Shown here: piece by piece, positions 34,198 through 43,030 of the stretch
Layout of the letters: every line of letters begins with the position of its first letter
Numbering within the stretch: the stretch's first letter is position 1
Assembly (NCBI RefSeq): GCF_001751365.1
Contig: NZ_LJGT01000041.1
Coordinates: forward strand, 1,047,045-1,111,044
Source of the DNA: Streptomyces abyssalis
GTDB taxonomy: Bacteria > Actinomycetota > Actinomycetes > Streptomycetales > Streptomycetaceae
Length of the DNA stretch: 64,000 bases
Direction of reading: 5' to 3'
Notes under the pieces: generated by a model
The model's input: only the letters and a program-made list of their open reading frames with translations
What the model was told of the DNA's origin: nothing
The model's database searches: none
Translations under genes and position numbers: made by a program

Positions 34198-35718
34198 GTG
34201 GGCGGTGGCGTCGGGGGCGGACCGGACGGCGGCGCACCGCTGCCCGCCTCCGTACGGATCGGATACGGGCTGGGCTCGCTGTGCACCGGAACCTTCGCGA
34301 CCGTGCCCGGTCTGCTGCTGCTCTACTACCTCACGAACGTCATGGCCGTGCCGCCTGCCGCGGCCGGCCTCGCGCTCTTCCTTCCCAAGGCCTGGGACGT
34401 ACTGATCAACCCGCTTGTCGGCGCCGTCTCCGACCGCAGCCGGCTGCGCGGCGGGCCCCGCAGGCCGTTCATGCTGGCTGGGGCGTGCACGCTGCCGCCG
34501 CTCTTCGCGCTGGTCTTCGCCGGGCCTCCGCTGCGGGGGATGGCCGCGGCGGCGTACGCGGCGGTGCTGTTCCTGCTGGCCGCGACCGCCTACGCCGTCT
34601 TCCAGGTCCCGTACGTGACCCTGCCGGCGGAGATGACGGACGACCCCGGCGAGCGGGGCAGGGTGCTCGCCTGGCGCGTGGGATTCCTGGGAGCGGCGAT
34701 CCTGCTGTCGGGCGCCGCCGCACCGGCCATCGCGCACGCCGGCGGCGGCACCCCGGCGAGCTACCGCCTGATGGGACTGGCCGTGGCGGTGCTGCTGGCC
34801 TGCGGAATGTTCGCCGCCTGGTACGGCACCAGAGGCAGGGCCGGGGCCGGGGCGGGCGGGAGGGCGGCGGCCGTGGCGCCCACCACGGCTGAGCCTTCGC
34901 TGCGGGCGCAGCTCACCGTGGCCCGCACCAACGGACCCTTCCTGTACCTCGCAGGGATGTGGACGGCACAGTCGCTGGCCGTCGGCGTGATGCTCGCCGG
35001 AGTGCAGTACTTCGCGACGTACGCGCTGGGCTCGGCGAGCGCCGTGACCCCCCTGTTCGCCTGCCTCATCGGGCCGTTGGCGCTCGTGATGCCGCTGTGG
35101 AACAGGCTCGCGCGTGCGCGGGGCGTCAAGTATGCGCAGTTCTGCGCCAGTTGGCTTTTCTTTGCGGCCGTGACGGCGCTCGTCCTGACGCCGTGGGGCG
35201 GTGCGGCGACGGCGTACGCGGCGGTCGCGGCCGTCGGAGTCGCCTACGGAGGGCTGCAGTTGCTGCCGCTGCGGATGCTCGCCGACGACCTCGCCGCGGA
35301 CGCCGTCCGTACGGGGAAGCAGCGCGCCGCGACCTTCACCGGGCTGTGGACCGCCGCGGAGACCCTGGCGTTCGCACTGGGTGCGGGCGCCTTCGCCGCC
35401 GTGCTGGCCGTCAGCGGCTTCCGGTCCTCCGACGCGGCGCACGCGGCGGTCCAGCCGGGATCGGCGCTGACCGGAATCACCGTGGGCATGAGTCTGCTGC
35501 CCGCGGCCCTCGCGCTCGTGAGCCTTTGGATGCTGCGCAGATACCGCGTACCGGGGGAGTCGGACGACCGGAGCGATCAGGACGCGCCGCCTGTGCGGCA
35601 CGCGCTCCTGGCGCAGGAGGCTCAGGCGCTGGTTCCCGAGGGGCAGCCGCACGCCCCCGACCCCCGCCCGGACCATGACCCCGACACCCTGGAGGACGAG
35701 ATCCGCCGTGACCGCTGA
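34198..35718 (+). CDS. MFS transporter, GPH/MelB-like
   Basis: 506 residues, about twelve transmembrane helices. The GPH-type loop motif is LPKAWDVLINPLVGAVSDRSR followed by RGGPRRPFML. FQVPYVTLPAEMTDDPGERG is a second family hallmark. A long hydrophilic C-terminal tail is rich in Asp/Arg/His. GTG at 34198 has GAGGGGAAG upstream. The 3' end overlaps the PLP-enzyme gene by 11 bases, indicating coupled expression and a shared substrate. Cation-coupled uptake or product export is possible, and direction is unknown. Confidence 0.88.
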   Translation: MGGGVGGGPDGGAPLPASVRIGYGLGSLCTGTFATVPGLLLLYYLTNVMAVPPAAAGLALFLPKAWDVLINPLVGAVSDRSRLRGGPRRPFMLAGACTLPPLFALVFAGPPLRGMAAAAYAAVLFLLAATAYAVFQVPYVTLPAEMTDDPGERGRVLAWRVGFLGAAILLSGAAAPAIAHAGGGTPASYRLMGLAVAVLLACGMFAAWYGTRGRAGAGAGGRAAAVAPTTAEPSLRAQLTVARTNGPFLYLAGMWTAQSLAVGVMLAGVQYFATYALGSASAVTPLFACLIGPLALVMPLWNRLARARGVKYAQFCASWLFFAAVTALVLTPWGGAATAYAAVAAVGVAYGGLQLLPLRMLADDLAADAVRTGKQRAATFTGLWTAAETLAFALGAGAFAAVLAVSGFRSSDAAHAAVQPGSALTGITVGMSLLPAALALVSLWMLRRYRVPGESDDRSDQDAPPVRHALLAQEAQALVPEGQPHAPDPRPDHDPDTLEDEIRRDR

Positions 35719-37195
35719 AACAGCTTCCCGTCTCCCCGAGGGCCGGCCGGCCGGGGAAGTCCTCGCCGAACTGCGCGCGTTGCGTGAAGCCGACGCGCCC
35801 ACGCGCGGCGGACGCACCTTCGCGTACGTCTACGACGCCGGCCTGGAAGGGCTCGACGAGCTCGCGGCCGCGGCCTATTCGGCGTACGCGACCGTCAACG
35901 GCCTCGACATGACGGTCTTCCCGAGCGTCGCCCGCCTGGAGAACGACATCGTGCGCAGCGCCGCCGCCCTGCTCGGAGCGCCCGGCACGCAGGGCACCTT
36001 CACCAGCGGAGGCACCGAGAGCATCCTGCTCGCGGTCAAGACGGCGCGCGACCACGCGCGGGCGGTACGTGGCGTGCGTGAGCCGCGCATGGTGCTGCCC
36101 TCCACCGCGCACGCCGCGTTCCACAAGGCGGCGGCGTATCTCGGGGTGGAGCCGGTGGTCGTGCCCGTCGATCCCGGCACGTACCGGGCCGACGCCGCCG
36201 CCATGGAGGCGGCGACCGACGAGGGCACGGTGCTGGTGGTCGCCTCGGCGCCGTCCTACGCGCACGGCGTCGTCGACCCCGTCGAGCAGATCGCCGCCGC
36301 GGCGGCCGGACGGGACGTGCTGTGCCACGTCGACGCCTGCATCGGAGGGTGGCTGCTGCCCTATCTGCGCCGCGCGGGGCGCGAAGTACCGCCGTTCGAG
36401 ATGACGTTGCCCGGCGTCACCTCGGTCTCGGTCGACCTGCACAAGTACGGATACGCGGACAAGGGCGCGTCCGTGGTGCTCTACCGCGACGGCGAGCTGC
36501 GCCGGCACCAGTACTTCGCGCACGCCGCATGGCCCGGCTATCCCGTCGTCAACCCGACCGTGCAGGGCACCAAACCGGCGGGGCTGCTCGCCCAGGCATG
36601 GGCGGTGCTGCGGCACGTCGGCGAGGACGGGTACACGGAACTCGCGCGGCAGGTGGCCGCCGCCTCGGACCGGCTGCTGGCCGGACTCGGAACGCTGGGG
36701 GGCGTACGGGTACTGGGGCGTCCCGAGAGCGGGCTGGTCGCCTTCACCGTGGACGCAGAAGGCGGCCCGCACACCGGAACCGCCGTCTCCGAGGGCGACT
36801 TGAGCCTTGTGCTGCACCTCGCCGACGAGATGCGGATCCGCGGCTGGTATCTGCAGCCGCAGCTCGGTTTCGAAGGGATGCCGCCCAACCTGCATCTGAC
36901 TCTCACCCCGGCCACCGTCGCCCATGTCGACGCGCTGCTCGCGGACTTGGGCGAGGCGCTGACCGCCGCCCGCGCGCTCACTCCCGTACGGGCCGATCCC
37001 GGACTCGTCCGGCTCGCCGCCGGTCTCGACCCGGAGACCCTGGGGCCCGACGAGGCAGCCGCCGTGCTGGCCCACGCCGGAACCGGCGGTGAGGAGGGGC
37101 GGATGGCACGCGTGCTCGTCATGCTGGACGCCCTTCCCGGGCCGCTCAAGGAGCGGCTGCTGACGGAGTACGTCGGATCGGTCTTCCGGATCTGA
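35708..37195 (+). CDS. group II PLP-dependent decarboxylase/lyase
   Basis: 495 residues. Features: NDIVRSAAALLGAPGTQGTFTSGGTESILLAVKTARD (split as LLGAPGTQGTFTSGGTESI), the Asp of CHVDACIGG, and the PLP lysine K246 in SVDLHKYGYADKG. This combination fits sphinganine-1-phosphate aldolase and related PLP decarboxylases rather than a classic amino acid decarboxylase. The substrate is not evident. GTG at 35708 lies inside the end of the MFS gene, with GGAGG twelve bases upstream. Together with the transporter it forms a two-gene unit. Confidence 0.85.
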   Translation: MTAETASRLPEGRPAGEVLAELRALREADAPTRGGRTFAYVYDAGLEGLDELAAAAYSAYATVNGLDMTVFPSVARLENDIVRSAAALLGAPGTQGTFTSGGTESILLAVKTARDHARAVRGVREPRMVLPSTAHAAFHKAAAYLGVEPVVVPVDPGTYRADAAAMEAATDEGTVLVVASAPSYAHGVVDPVEQIAAAAAGRDVLCHVDACIGGWLLPYLRRAGREVPPFEMTLPGVTSVSVDLHKYGYADKGASVVLYRDGELRRHQYFAHAAWPGYPVVNPTVQGTKPAGLLAQAWAVLRHVGEDGYTELARQVAAASDRLLAGLGTLGGVRVLGRPESGLVAFTVDAEGGPHTGTAVSEGDLSLVLHLADEMRIRGWYLQPQLGFEGMPPNLHLTLTPATVAHVDALLADLGEALTAARALTPVRADPGLVRLAAGLDPETLGPDEAAAVLAHAGTGGEEGRMARVLVMLDALPGPLKERLLTEYVGSVFRI

Positions 37196-37353
37196 CGCCG
37201 TGGGCGAACGCCGCGTCGCCCGATGTCCGATGCCCGTGTCCGGACGCCGCGTCCGACGCCGTCCGTCGCCTGCTGCAACCGGCGAAGCCCCTGACTCGTC
37301 CGGTCAGTTGACCACACGGGGGCGTGTCGAACACGGAAGTCCAGAGGGGAAGC

Positions 37354-38559
37354 ATGAAGCCGGTGCATGTGAAGGGTGCGGCCACGCTCGCGGTGGCCGC
37401 ACTCCTGGGAGTCGGGTACCAGACCGCCTTCGGCGGCGAGCCCGCGCCGCGGCAGAAGCCGTCGGCATCAGCCGCCGAGTCCATGAAGGTCTCGTACTAC
37501 AGCAAGTCGCTCAGCGCCCAGTTGACCGACGTCGCCGCCGTGTCGGCCGACGAGGGCTGGGCCGTCGGCACGTCGCAGAAGGACGACGGCAGCGGGGACC
37601 CGGAGCAGGTGCTGCTGCACCGCGACGGGGAGAAGTGGAAGCAGAGCCCGCTGCCGGAGGGCGCCGCGCAGGCCTCCCTGGACCAGGTCGAGGCGTCCGG
37701 CCCGGACAACGTCTGGCTCTTCGGCCGGCAGAAGGGCGGTGAGGGGAAGCCGCTCGCCTTCCGCTGGGACGGGAAGAAGTGGGCCTCGGTTGAAGCCCCG
37801 GCGTCCGAGGGCACCTCGGGCGGCCGGAGCGTCGCCGTGCTCGGCCCGGACGACGTCTGGGCGCTCGGTCTCGACAACACGGCGCACCGCTGGGACGGGA
37901 AGAAGTGGACGGAGACGGAGCTGCCCGCGAACGCGCGGGCGGTGGCGGGCACCGGGCCCGGCGACGTCTGGGCCGTCGGCTTCCGTGACACCTCCGGGGA
38001 CGGCGGCGGGCCGATGAGCCAGCCCGCGGCGATGCACTGGGACGGCAAGGAGTGGAAGACGACGAAGACGCCCGAATACCACTTCCCCGACCCGGCACCG
38101 CCGGAGGAGTCGGCCGGGCTCGAATCGGTCGTCGCCGTCTCGGAGGACGAGGTCTGGGCCGTCGGCAACCACACCTTCAACCACGGTGAGGGCGGTCCCG
38201 AACCGGAGGAGGAGAACATCCTGCTGCGCTGGAACGGCAGCGAGTGGAAGAAGGGGCCGGCGAAGGCCGCCGAGAAGGCGTCGACGGAGACCGCGTCGGA
38301 CGGCGCCGGCGGGCTGGTGCTGGACCGCTACTGGCACATGAACGCGGACGGCGATGTCCACGGGATCGCCAGGCACAAGCCGGTGCCCGGCAGGTCGGGG
38401 AAGGTCGAAGAGGTCGACAAGAAACAGCGGTTCTGGCCCGAGGAGACCGTCCACGTGCCGGGCACGCGGGAGGTGTGGAGCGCCGGGGTGATCGAACTCG
38501 GTGCGTACGGCGATGCCAACTTCCGCCGTGGCGCCGTACTGAGCTACGACGCGGGCTAG
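37354..38559 (+). CDS. secreted beta-propeller-like protein with DVWAVG repeats
   Basis: 401 residues from ATG 37354 (GAGGGGA four bases upstream). A signal peptide (KGAATLAVAALLGVGYQTAF) precedes five repeats of about 50 residues, each built on EGWAVG, NVWLFG, DVWALG, DVWAVG and EVWAVG followed by a W-(D/N)-G-(K/S)-x-W strand (RDGEKWK, WDGKKWA, WDGKKWT, WDGKEWK, WNGSEWK). The period and Trp pattern suggest a five-bladed or partial propeller. Function unknown, probably extracellular binding. A hairpin follows, then the penicillin acylase gene. Confidence 0.82.
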   Translation: MKPVHVKGAATLAVAALLGVGYQTAFGGEPAPRQKPSASAAESMKVSYYSKSLSAQLTDVAAVSADEGWAVGTSQKDDGSGDPEQVLLHRDGEKWKQSPLPEGAAQASLDQVEASGPDNVWLFGRQKGGEGKPLAFRWDGKKWASVEAPASEGTSGGRSVAVLGPDDVWALGLDNTAHRWDGKKWTETELPANARAVAGTGPGDVWAVGFRDTSGDGGGPMSQPAAMHWDGKEWKTTKTPEYHFPDPAPPEESAGLESVVAVSEDEVWAVGNHTFNHGEGGPEPEEENILLRWNGSEWKKGPAKAAEKASTETASDGAGGLVLDRYWHMNADGDVHGIARHKPVPGRSGKVEEVDKKQRFWPEETVHVPGTREVWSAGVIELGAYGDANFRRGAVLSYDAG

Positions 38560-38597
38560 GTGTGCTGTTCGGTCTAGCCGGGACCGGCGGGCCACGG

Positions 38598-38642
38598 GCA
38601 GGGGGCGGCGGAACGCGGTGAATTCGGGGCCGCCGCCCCTGC
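38598..38642 (+). terminator. terminator-like hairpin after the propeller gene
   Basis: GCAGGGGGCGGCGG (one bulged G) pairs with CCGCCGCCCCTGC across an 18-base loop, 39 bases past the stop codon. Confidence 0.6.
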
Positions 38643-38701
38643 TGCCGTACCGCGCGGACCGACTGGATTTGTGCCCGGCGTCACTACTGGCGACCGGACC
38701 C

Positions 38702-38715
38702 CTACCCAGGGGTAG
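38702..38715. promoter_or_regulatory. palindrome upstream of the penicillin acylase gene
   Basis: CTACCC-AG-GGGTAG is a perfect 6-bp inverted repeat in an AT-richer patch (GTAACGCGCATTAACG follows) about 60 bases before the acylase GTG. It has the size of a TetR/GntR-type operator. No regulator gene is adjacent, so the binding protein is unknown. Confidence 0.5.
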
Positions 38716-38773
38716 TAACGCGCATTAACGTTCGTCGCACGCTGGCGCATCTCACCCCACCTCAGGAGATCCG

Positions 38774-41752
38774 GTGTCCGACTCCCGTGCTACGTCCGGC
38801 AGATGGCGCGTCCCGACTACGAGCTCAGCGAAAGAACCGCGAACAGCGAAACGTCCGACGGCGAAACTGCCCGCGGCGAAGCCGCCAGGGGCGCGACGCC
38901 GGACCACTCTCCGGCGCATCGGGAAGGCGCGCGCCGCACTGGCCGCCGTCGCCGCGGCCGCGCTCCTCGCTCCGCTCGTCGCCGGCACACCGGCACTCGC
39001 CTCCGAGCCCCAGGCGCCCGCGGCGGCAAGGGCAGCCGAGGCGGCGCCCGACCCGGACGCCGACCCGTGCCGAGGACAGTGCCGCGACATTCTCCCGGCG
39101 GGGCAGAACGGCCACGCGTCCCTCGCGGAGATACTGCTGCACAAGGCCGTCGGCATCCGCCCGAAGCACTCCGCCGACCAACTCGGCCCGTACGACAAGC
39201 TGTTGCACGAGTACTCGGGCCTGAGCGACGACAAGCTCTCCGACTACTTCAACGACGCCTCCTTCGGCGTGCCCGAGGACGAGGTGGAGAGCGTCGTCTC
39301 GCCCCGCTCCGACGTCACCATCACCCGTGACAAGGCCACGGGCACGCCGCACATCAAGGGCACGACCCGTTCCGGGACCGAGTTCGGCGCCGGATACGCC
39401 GCAGGGCAGGACCGGTTGTGGCTCATCGACGTCCTCCGGCACGTCGGGCGCGGCGAGTTGTCGTCCTTCGCGGGCGGCGCGGAGGGCAACCGCCAGCTGG
39501 AGCAGAGCCTCTGGGCCGTCGCCCCGTACACCGAGGACGACCTGAAGCGGCAGGTCGAGCGGATACGCGGCTCCGGCGAGCGGGGTGCCCAGGCCTACGA
39601 GGACATCCAGGACTACGTGGAAGGCCTCAACGCCTACGCCGCCGAGGCCACGGGCCTGCTCGACAAGCCCGGCGAGTACTTCCTCACCGGCAACGGTTCG
39701 GAGATCGAGGACTTCACCGTCACGGACGTCGTCGCCATCGCCTCCGTGATCGGTGCGATCTTCGGCAACGGAGGCGGCGGCGAAGTGGGCAACGCCCTGG
39801 CCGAGCTGGCCTTCGAGAAGCAGTACGGAAAGGCGAAGGGGGAGAAGGCGTACACGGCGTGGCGCGCCCAGAACGACACCGAGGCCACAACGACCGTGCA
39901 CGGCAAGGACTTTCCGTACGCGGAGTCGCCCAAGAACCCGCGAGGTGTGGCCACGCCCGAGAGCGGATCGGTCACGGCCTTCGACCACTCGCAGAACGAG
40001 GAGGGCACGGGCCAGGAGACGAAGGGCGCGGACGGGAAGACGGGCGGCAAGACGAGCGGCAAGACGAAGGGCGCGGGCAAGGGAGTTCTGCCCGGGGACC
40101 TCATCACCGCCGGGAAGGGCATGTCCAACGCCCTGATGGTCTCCGGGAAGCACACCGCGTCCGGCAACCCGGTCGCCGTGTACGGGCCGCAGACCGGCTA
40201 CTACTCGCCGCAGATCATGATGGTGCAGGAGCTGGACGGGCCCGGGCTGCGCTCACGCGGCGCCTCGTTCCCGGGGCTCAGCTTCTACGTGGAGCTCGGC
40301 CGGGGCCTGGACTACTCCTGGAGCGCCACCTCCGCGAGCCAGGACATCACGGACACCTTCGCCGTCGAACTCTGCGAGGAGTCGGGCGCCGAGCCCACGA
40401 CCGGCTCCAAGAGCTACATGCTGCGCGGGAAGTGCACGCCCTTCGAGAGGCTCGCCAAGCACAACGAGTGGGAGCCGACCCTCGCGGACGGCACCAAGGC
40501 GGGCTCGTACGACGTGGTGAGCCTGCGCTCGGCGTACGGTCTGGTCAGCCACACCGGAAAGGTGGACGGAAAGCCCGTCGCCTTCACCGCGCTGCGCTCG
40601 ACCTATCACCACGACGCCGATTCGGTGATCGGCTTCCAGAAGTTCAACGACCCCTCGGCGATCACCTCCGCGCGCAGCTTCCAGCGGGCCGCGCAGGACA
40701 TCGGCTACACCTTCAACTGGTTCTACGCGGACGCCGAACAGACCGCGTACTACAACTCCGGCGACAACCCGGTACGTGCGAGGAACACCGACCCCGACCA
40801 GCCGATACGGGCGGGCAAGGCGTACGAGTGGAAGGACTGGGACCCGGAGGCCAACACCTCCGCCGTCACGCCTCCCGCGGAGCATCCGCAGTCCGTCGGC
40901 CAGGGCTACTTCGTCAACTGGAACAACAAGCAGGCCGAGCGCTTCTCCGCCGGCTGGGGCAACGGCTCGGTCCACAGAGGCGATCTGCTGGACACCCGGG
41001 TCGCCGCGCTGGTGAAGAAGGGCTCCGTGACGCGTGCGAAGCTCGTCCAGGCCATGGAGGAGGCCGCAGCCGCCGATCTGCGGGCGGAGAAGGTGCTGCC
41101 CGAACTCCTCGACGTCATAGGCACATCAGAGGTGACCGACCCCTCACTCGCCGCGAAGGTCGAGGAGTTGCGCGCCTGGGTGAAGTCGGGCTCCCAGCGG
41201 CGCGAGGCCGCGAAGGACGACGGGAAGTACGAACACGCCGAAGCCGCAAGGGTGCTGGACGCCTGGTGGCCGCTGCTCGTCGAGGGCCAGTTCAAGCCGG
41301 AGCTCGGTGAGGAGCTGTACAAGTCGCTCACCGCGCTCGCGCCCGTCAACGAGTCGCCGTCCGGCGGCCAGAACGGCGGCGGCGGTTCGGGCGGCGGAGT
41401 GGGGGCGAGCCAGCCGCACAAGGGCTCGGCGCTGCAGCACGGCTGGTGGTCGTTCGTCGAGAAGGACCTGCGGAACGTGCAGGGCGAGGACGTCGCCTCA
41501 CCGCTCGACAGGCCGTACTGCGGCAGCGGTTCGCTCGCGAAGTGCCGGAAGATGCTGCTGACGACGCTTGCCGGGGCCGTGGCGACGCCGGCCGAGGAGA
41601 CCTACCCCGGGGACGACGAGTGCGAGCCCGGGGACCAGGTGTGCGCCGACTCGATCGTGCACCGGGCCATGGGCGGGATCACCGTCCCGCGTATCGCGTG
41701 GCAGAACCGGCCCACCTACCAGCAGGTCGTGGAGTTCCCGGCGCGCCGCTAG
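38774..41752 (+). CDS. penicillin acylase-family N-terminal-nucleophile amidohydrolase, secreted
   Basis: 992 residues. GTG at 38774 follows CAGGAG. A long Arg/Lys n-region precedes a hydrophobic core (AALAAVAAAALLAPLVAGT) and likely ALA-SEP cleavage. An alpha-chain-like region (SDVTITRDKATGTPHIKG, GAGYAAGQDRLWLIDVLRHV) is followed by a spacer. The beta chain would start at Ser451 in AGKGMSNALMVSGKHTASGN, the Ntn nucleophile. A Gly/Lys-rich linker (GADGKTGGKTSGKTKGAGKG) precedes it. Members cleave acyl-amides such as N-acyl-homoserine lactones, beta-lactam side chains or lipopeptides. The substrate is not evident. Confidence 0.9.
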   Translation: MSDSRATSGRWRVPTTSSAKEPRTAKRPTAKLPAAKPPGARRRTTLRRIGKARAALAAVAAAALLAPLVAGTPALASEPQAPAAARAAEAAPDPDADPCRGQCRDILPAGQNGHASLAEILLHKAVGIRPKHSADQLGPYDKLLHEYSGLSDDKLSDYFNDASFGVPEDEVESVVSPRSDVTITRDKATGTPHIKGTTRSGTEFGAGYAAGQDRLWLIDVLRHVGRGELSSFAGGAEGNRQLEQSLWAVAPYTEDDLKRQVERIRGSGERGAQAYEDIQDYVEGLNAYAAEATGLLDKPGEYFLTGNGSEIEDFTVTDVVAIASVIGAIFGNGGGGEVGNALAELAFEKQYGKAKGEKAYTAWRAQNDTEATTTVHGKDFPYAESPKNPRGVATPESGSVTAFDHSQNEEGTGQETKGADGKTGGKTSGKTKGAGKGVLPGDLITAGKGMSNALMVSGKHTASGNPVAVYGPQTGYYSPQIMMVQELDGPGLRSRGASFPGLSFYVELGRGLDYSWSATSASQDITDTFAVELCEESGAEPTTGSKSYMLRGKCTPFERLAKHNEWEPTLADGTKAGSYDVVSLRSAYGLVSHTGKVDGKPVAFTALRSTYHHDADSVIGFQKFNDPSAITSARSFQRAAQDIGYTFNWFYADAEQTAYYNSGDNPVRARNTDPDQPIRAGKAYEWKDWDPEANTSAVTPPAEHPQSVGQGYFVNWNNKQAERFSAGWGNGSVHRGDLLDTRVAALVKKGSVTRAKLVQAMEEAAAADLRAEKVLPELLDVIGTSEVTDPSLAAKVEELRAWVKSGSQRREAAKDDGKYEHAEAARVLDAWWPLLVEGQFKPELGEELYKSLTALAPVNESPSGGQNGGGGSGGGVGASQPHKGSALQHGWWSFVEKDLRNVQGEDVASPLDRPYCGSGSLAKCRKMLLTTLAGAVATPAEETYPGDDECEPGDQVCADSIVHRAMGGITVPRIAWQNRPTYQQVVEFPARR

Positions 41753-41801
41753 TGCGGCTCCGCCGGCTCCCTTCCGGACTCCGTCCGGGTGAGGGTCTCG
41801 T

Positions 41802-41877
41802 GGGCACGCCCCCTGGCTGCGCCGGGGGACCCACCGAGGCCGCCCCCTTCCCCTGGGTCTTCGGCCCAGGGGAAGGG
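41802..41877. repeat. dispersed GC repeat (copy C), with a 13-bp perfect hairpin
   Basis: GGGCACGCCCCCTGGCTGCG at 41802 continues CCGGGGGACCCAC and recurs nearly unchanged inside mnmA (43888). It is followed by a perfect hairpin CCCTTCCCCTGGG-TCTTCGG-CCCAGGGGAAGGG at 41845-41877. The hairpin is placed to terminate both the acylase gene (+) and the convergent hydrolase gene (-). The 295-base spacer has no gene. Confidence 0.7.
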
Positions 41878-41931
41878 CGACGCTGCATTGCGGACACGCC
41901 CGAGCGACCAGCCGCGATGGCTCCGCGCGAC

Positions 41932-41974
41932 GGCGCGTGCGACGCCGGCAGGCGATGGCGCGTGCGACGCCGGC
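41932..41974. repeat. 18-bp direct repeat, two copies
   Basis: GGCGCGTGCGACGCCGGC occurs at 41932-41949 and 41957-41974, a 25-bp step. It lies just beyond the copy C hairpin in the non-coding spacer. It could be a small duplication or binding sites. Confidence 0.6.
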
Positions 41975-42047
41975 GTGCGGACTGCCCGCCCGCGGCGGCC
42001 AGTTCGCCCTCGCCCCGGTCGGAACCGGCACCGCCGCACGAGTCTCC

Positions 42048-42887
42048 TCAGCCCGGTTCGTGCAGGAACGCGAAGAGCTCCGTGGCGAGTTCGGCGGGCT
42101 TGTCCTCGGGCAGGAGGTGCCCTGCTCCGGGAATGACGGACAACCGCGCCGCAGGAATGCGGGACGCCAGCTCCCGTCCCCGTTCCACAGGGACCCAGGC
42201 GTCGTCCTCGCCCCAGCACACCAGAACGGGCAGGTCGACGGTGCCGTACCTGCCCTCCATCGCGTCGGTGTACCGCTTGTCGTCGAGGCGGCACGTGAGC
42301 TGCCGGTAGAAGGCGGCCTGCCCCTCGGGGGTGAGCCACGGCTCGACCAGCGCGTCGAGAGTGCCGGGACGGAGGCCCGGACTGCTCGCCGAACCGACAT
42401 AATCGCGGATCAAGGCGCGGTGTGCGGAGTGCGGGAGCCGGCCGAACACCTCCGCATGGCGGCCGACCAGTCCGGAGAAGGCGCTTCCCCAGGGAGACAG
42501 GGCGACAGCGTCGACCAGAGCCAGCCGCCGATAAGGCACACCCCGCATGAGGTGGGCTCCCAGGGCGACCGCACCGCCACTGTCGTGCGCCACCACCAGC
42601 GGTTCTGTCACGCCCCAATGGTCGAGCAACTCTGCGAAGACCCCGGTCAGTGCCTCCAGGGAGATGTCCTGGTCGCCGGTCTTCTCCGAGGCTCCGTAGC
42701 CCGGCATGTCCCATACATGGATCCGGTGGCCACGGGCCAGTGCGCGGGAGAGGTCCCGCCAGATGAAGGATGAGAACGGCGTCCCGTGCAGAAGAACCAG
42801 AGGTTCACCGTCCGGATCACCGAACCGGTCCCAGCGGACCATTCCCGAGCGGCTGGCGTAGGTCTCGGTCAGTTGCCACCTCTCCAT
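42048..42887 (-). CDS. alpha/beta hydrolase with aspartate nucleophile (copy 2)
   Basis: 279 residues. LVLLHGTPFSSFIWRDL, the Asp elbow AHDSGGAVALG, and GAGHLLPEDKP (His) correspond one-to-one to the copy at 24183-25070. Other shared blocks are RVHVWDMPGYG/RIHVWDMPGYG and RLALVDPVALAPWGS/RLALVDAVALSPWGS. The Asp nucleophile again suggests dehalogenase or epoxide-hydrolase-like chemistry. ATG at 42887 has AAGGGAG six bases upstream. The substrate is not known. Confidence 0.87.
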   Translation of the reverse strand: MERWQLTETYASRSGMVRWDRFGDPDGEPLVLLHGTPFSSFIWRDLSRALARGHRIHVWDMPGYGASEKTGDQDISLEALTGVFAELLDHWGVTEPLVVAHDSGGAVALGAHLMRGVPYRRLALVDAVALSPWGSAFSGLVGRHAEVFGRLPHSAHRALIRDYVGSASSPGLRPGTLDALVEPWLTPEGQAAFYRQLTCRLDDKRYTDAMEGRYGTVDLPVLVCWGEDDAWVPVERGRELASRIPAARLSVIPGAGHLLPEDKPAELATELFAFLHEPG

Positions 42888-43030
42888 GGCGAACTCCCTT
42901 GCCGCTGCGATCGATTACCGGTCCCGGCAGCGTGGGCCCGGTCGGCGTCTCCGAGGGCCGGATCGAGCCTCGCGGCCTGCCGGGGCACGCGCCCTGAGCG
43001 ACGCACAGCCGCACAGCCGCACAGCCACCG

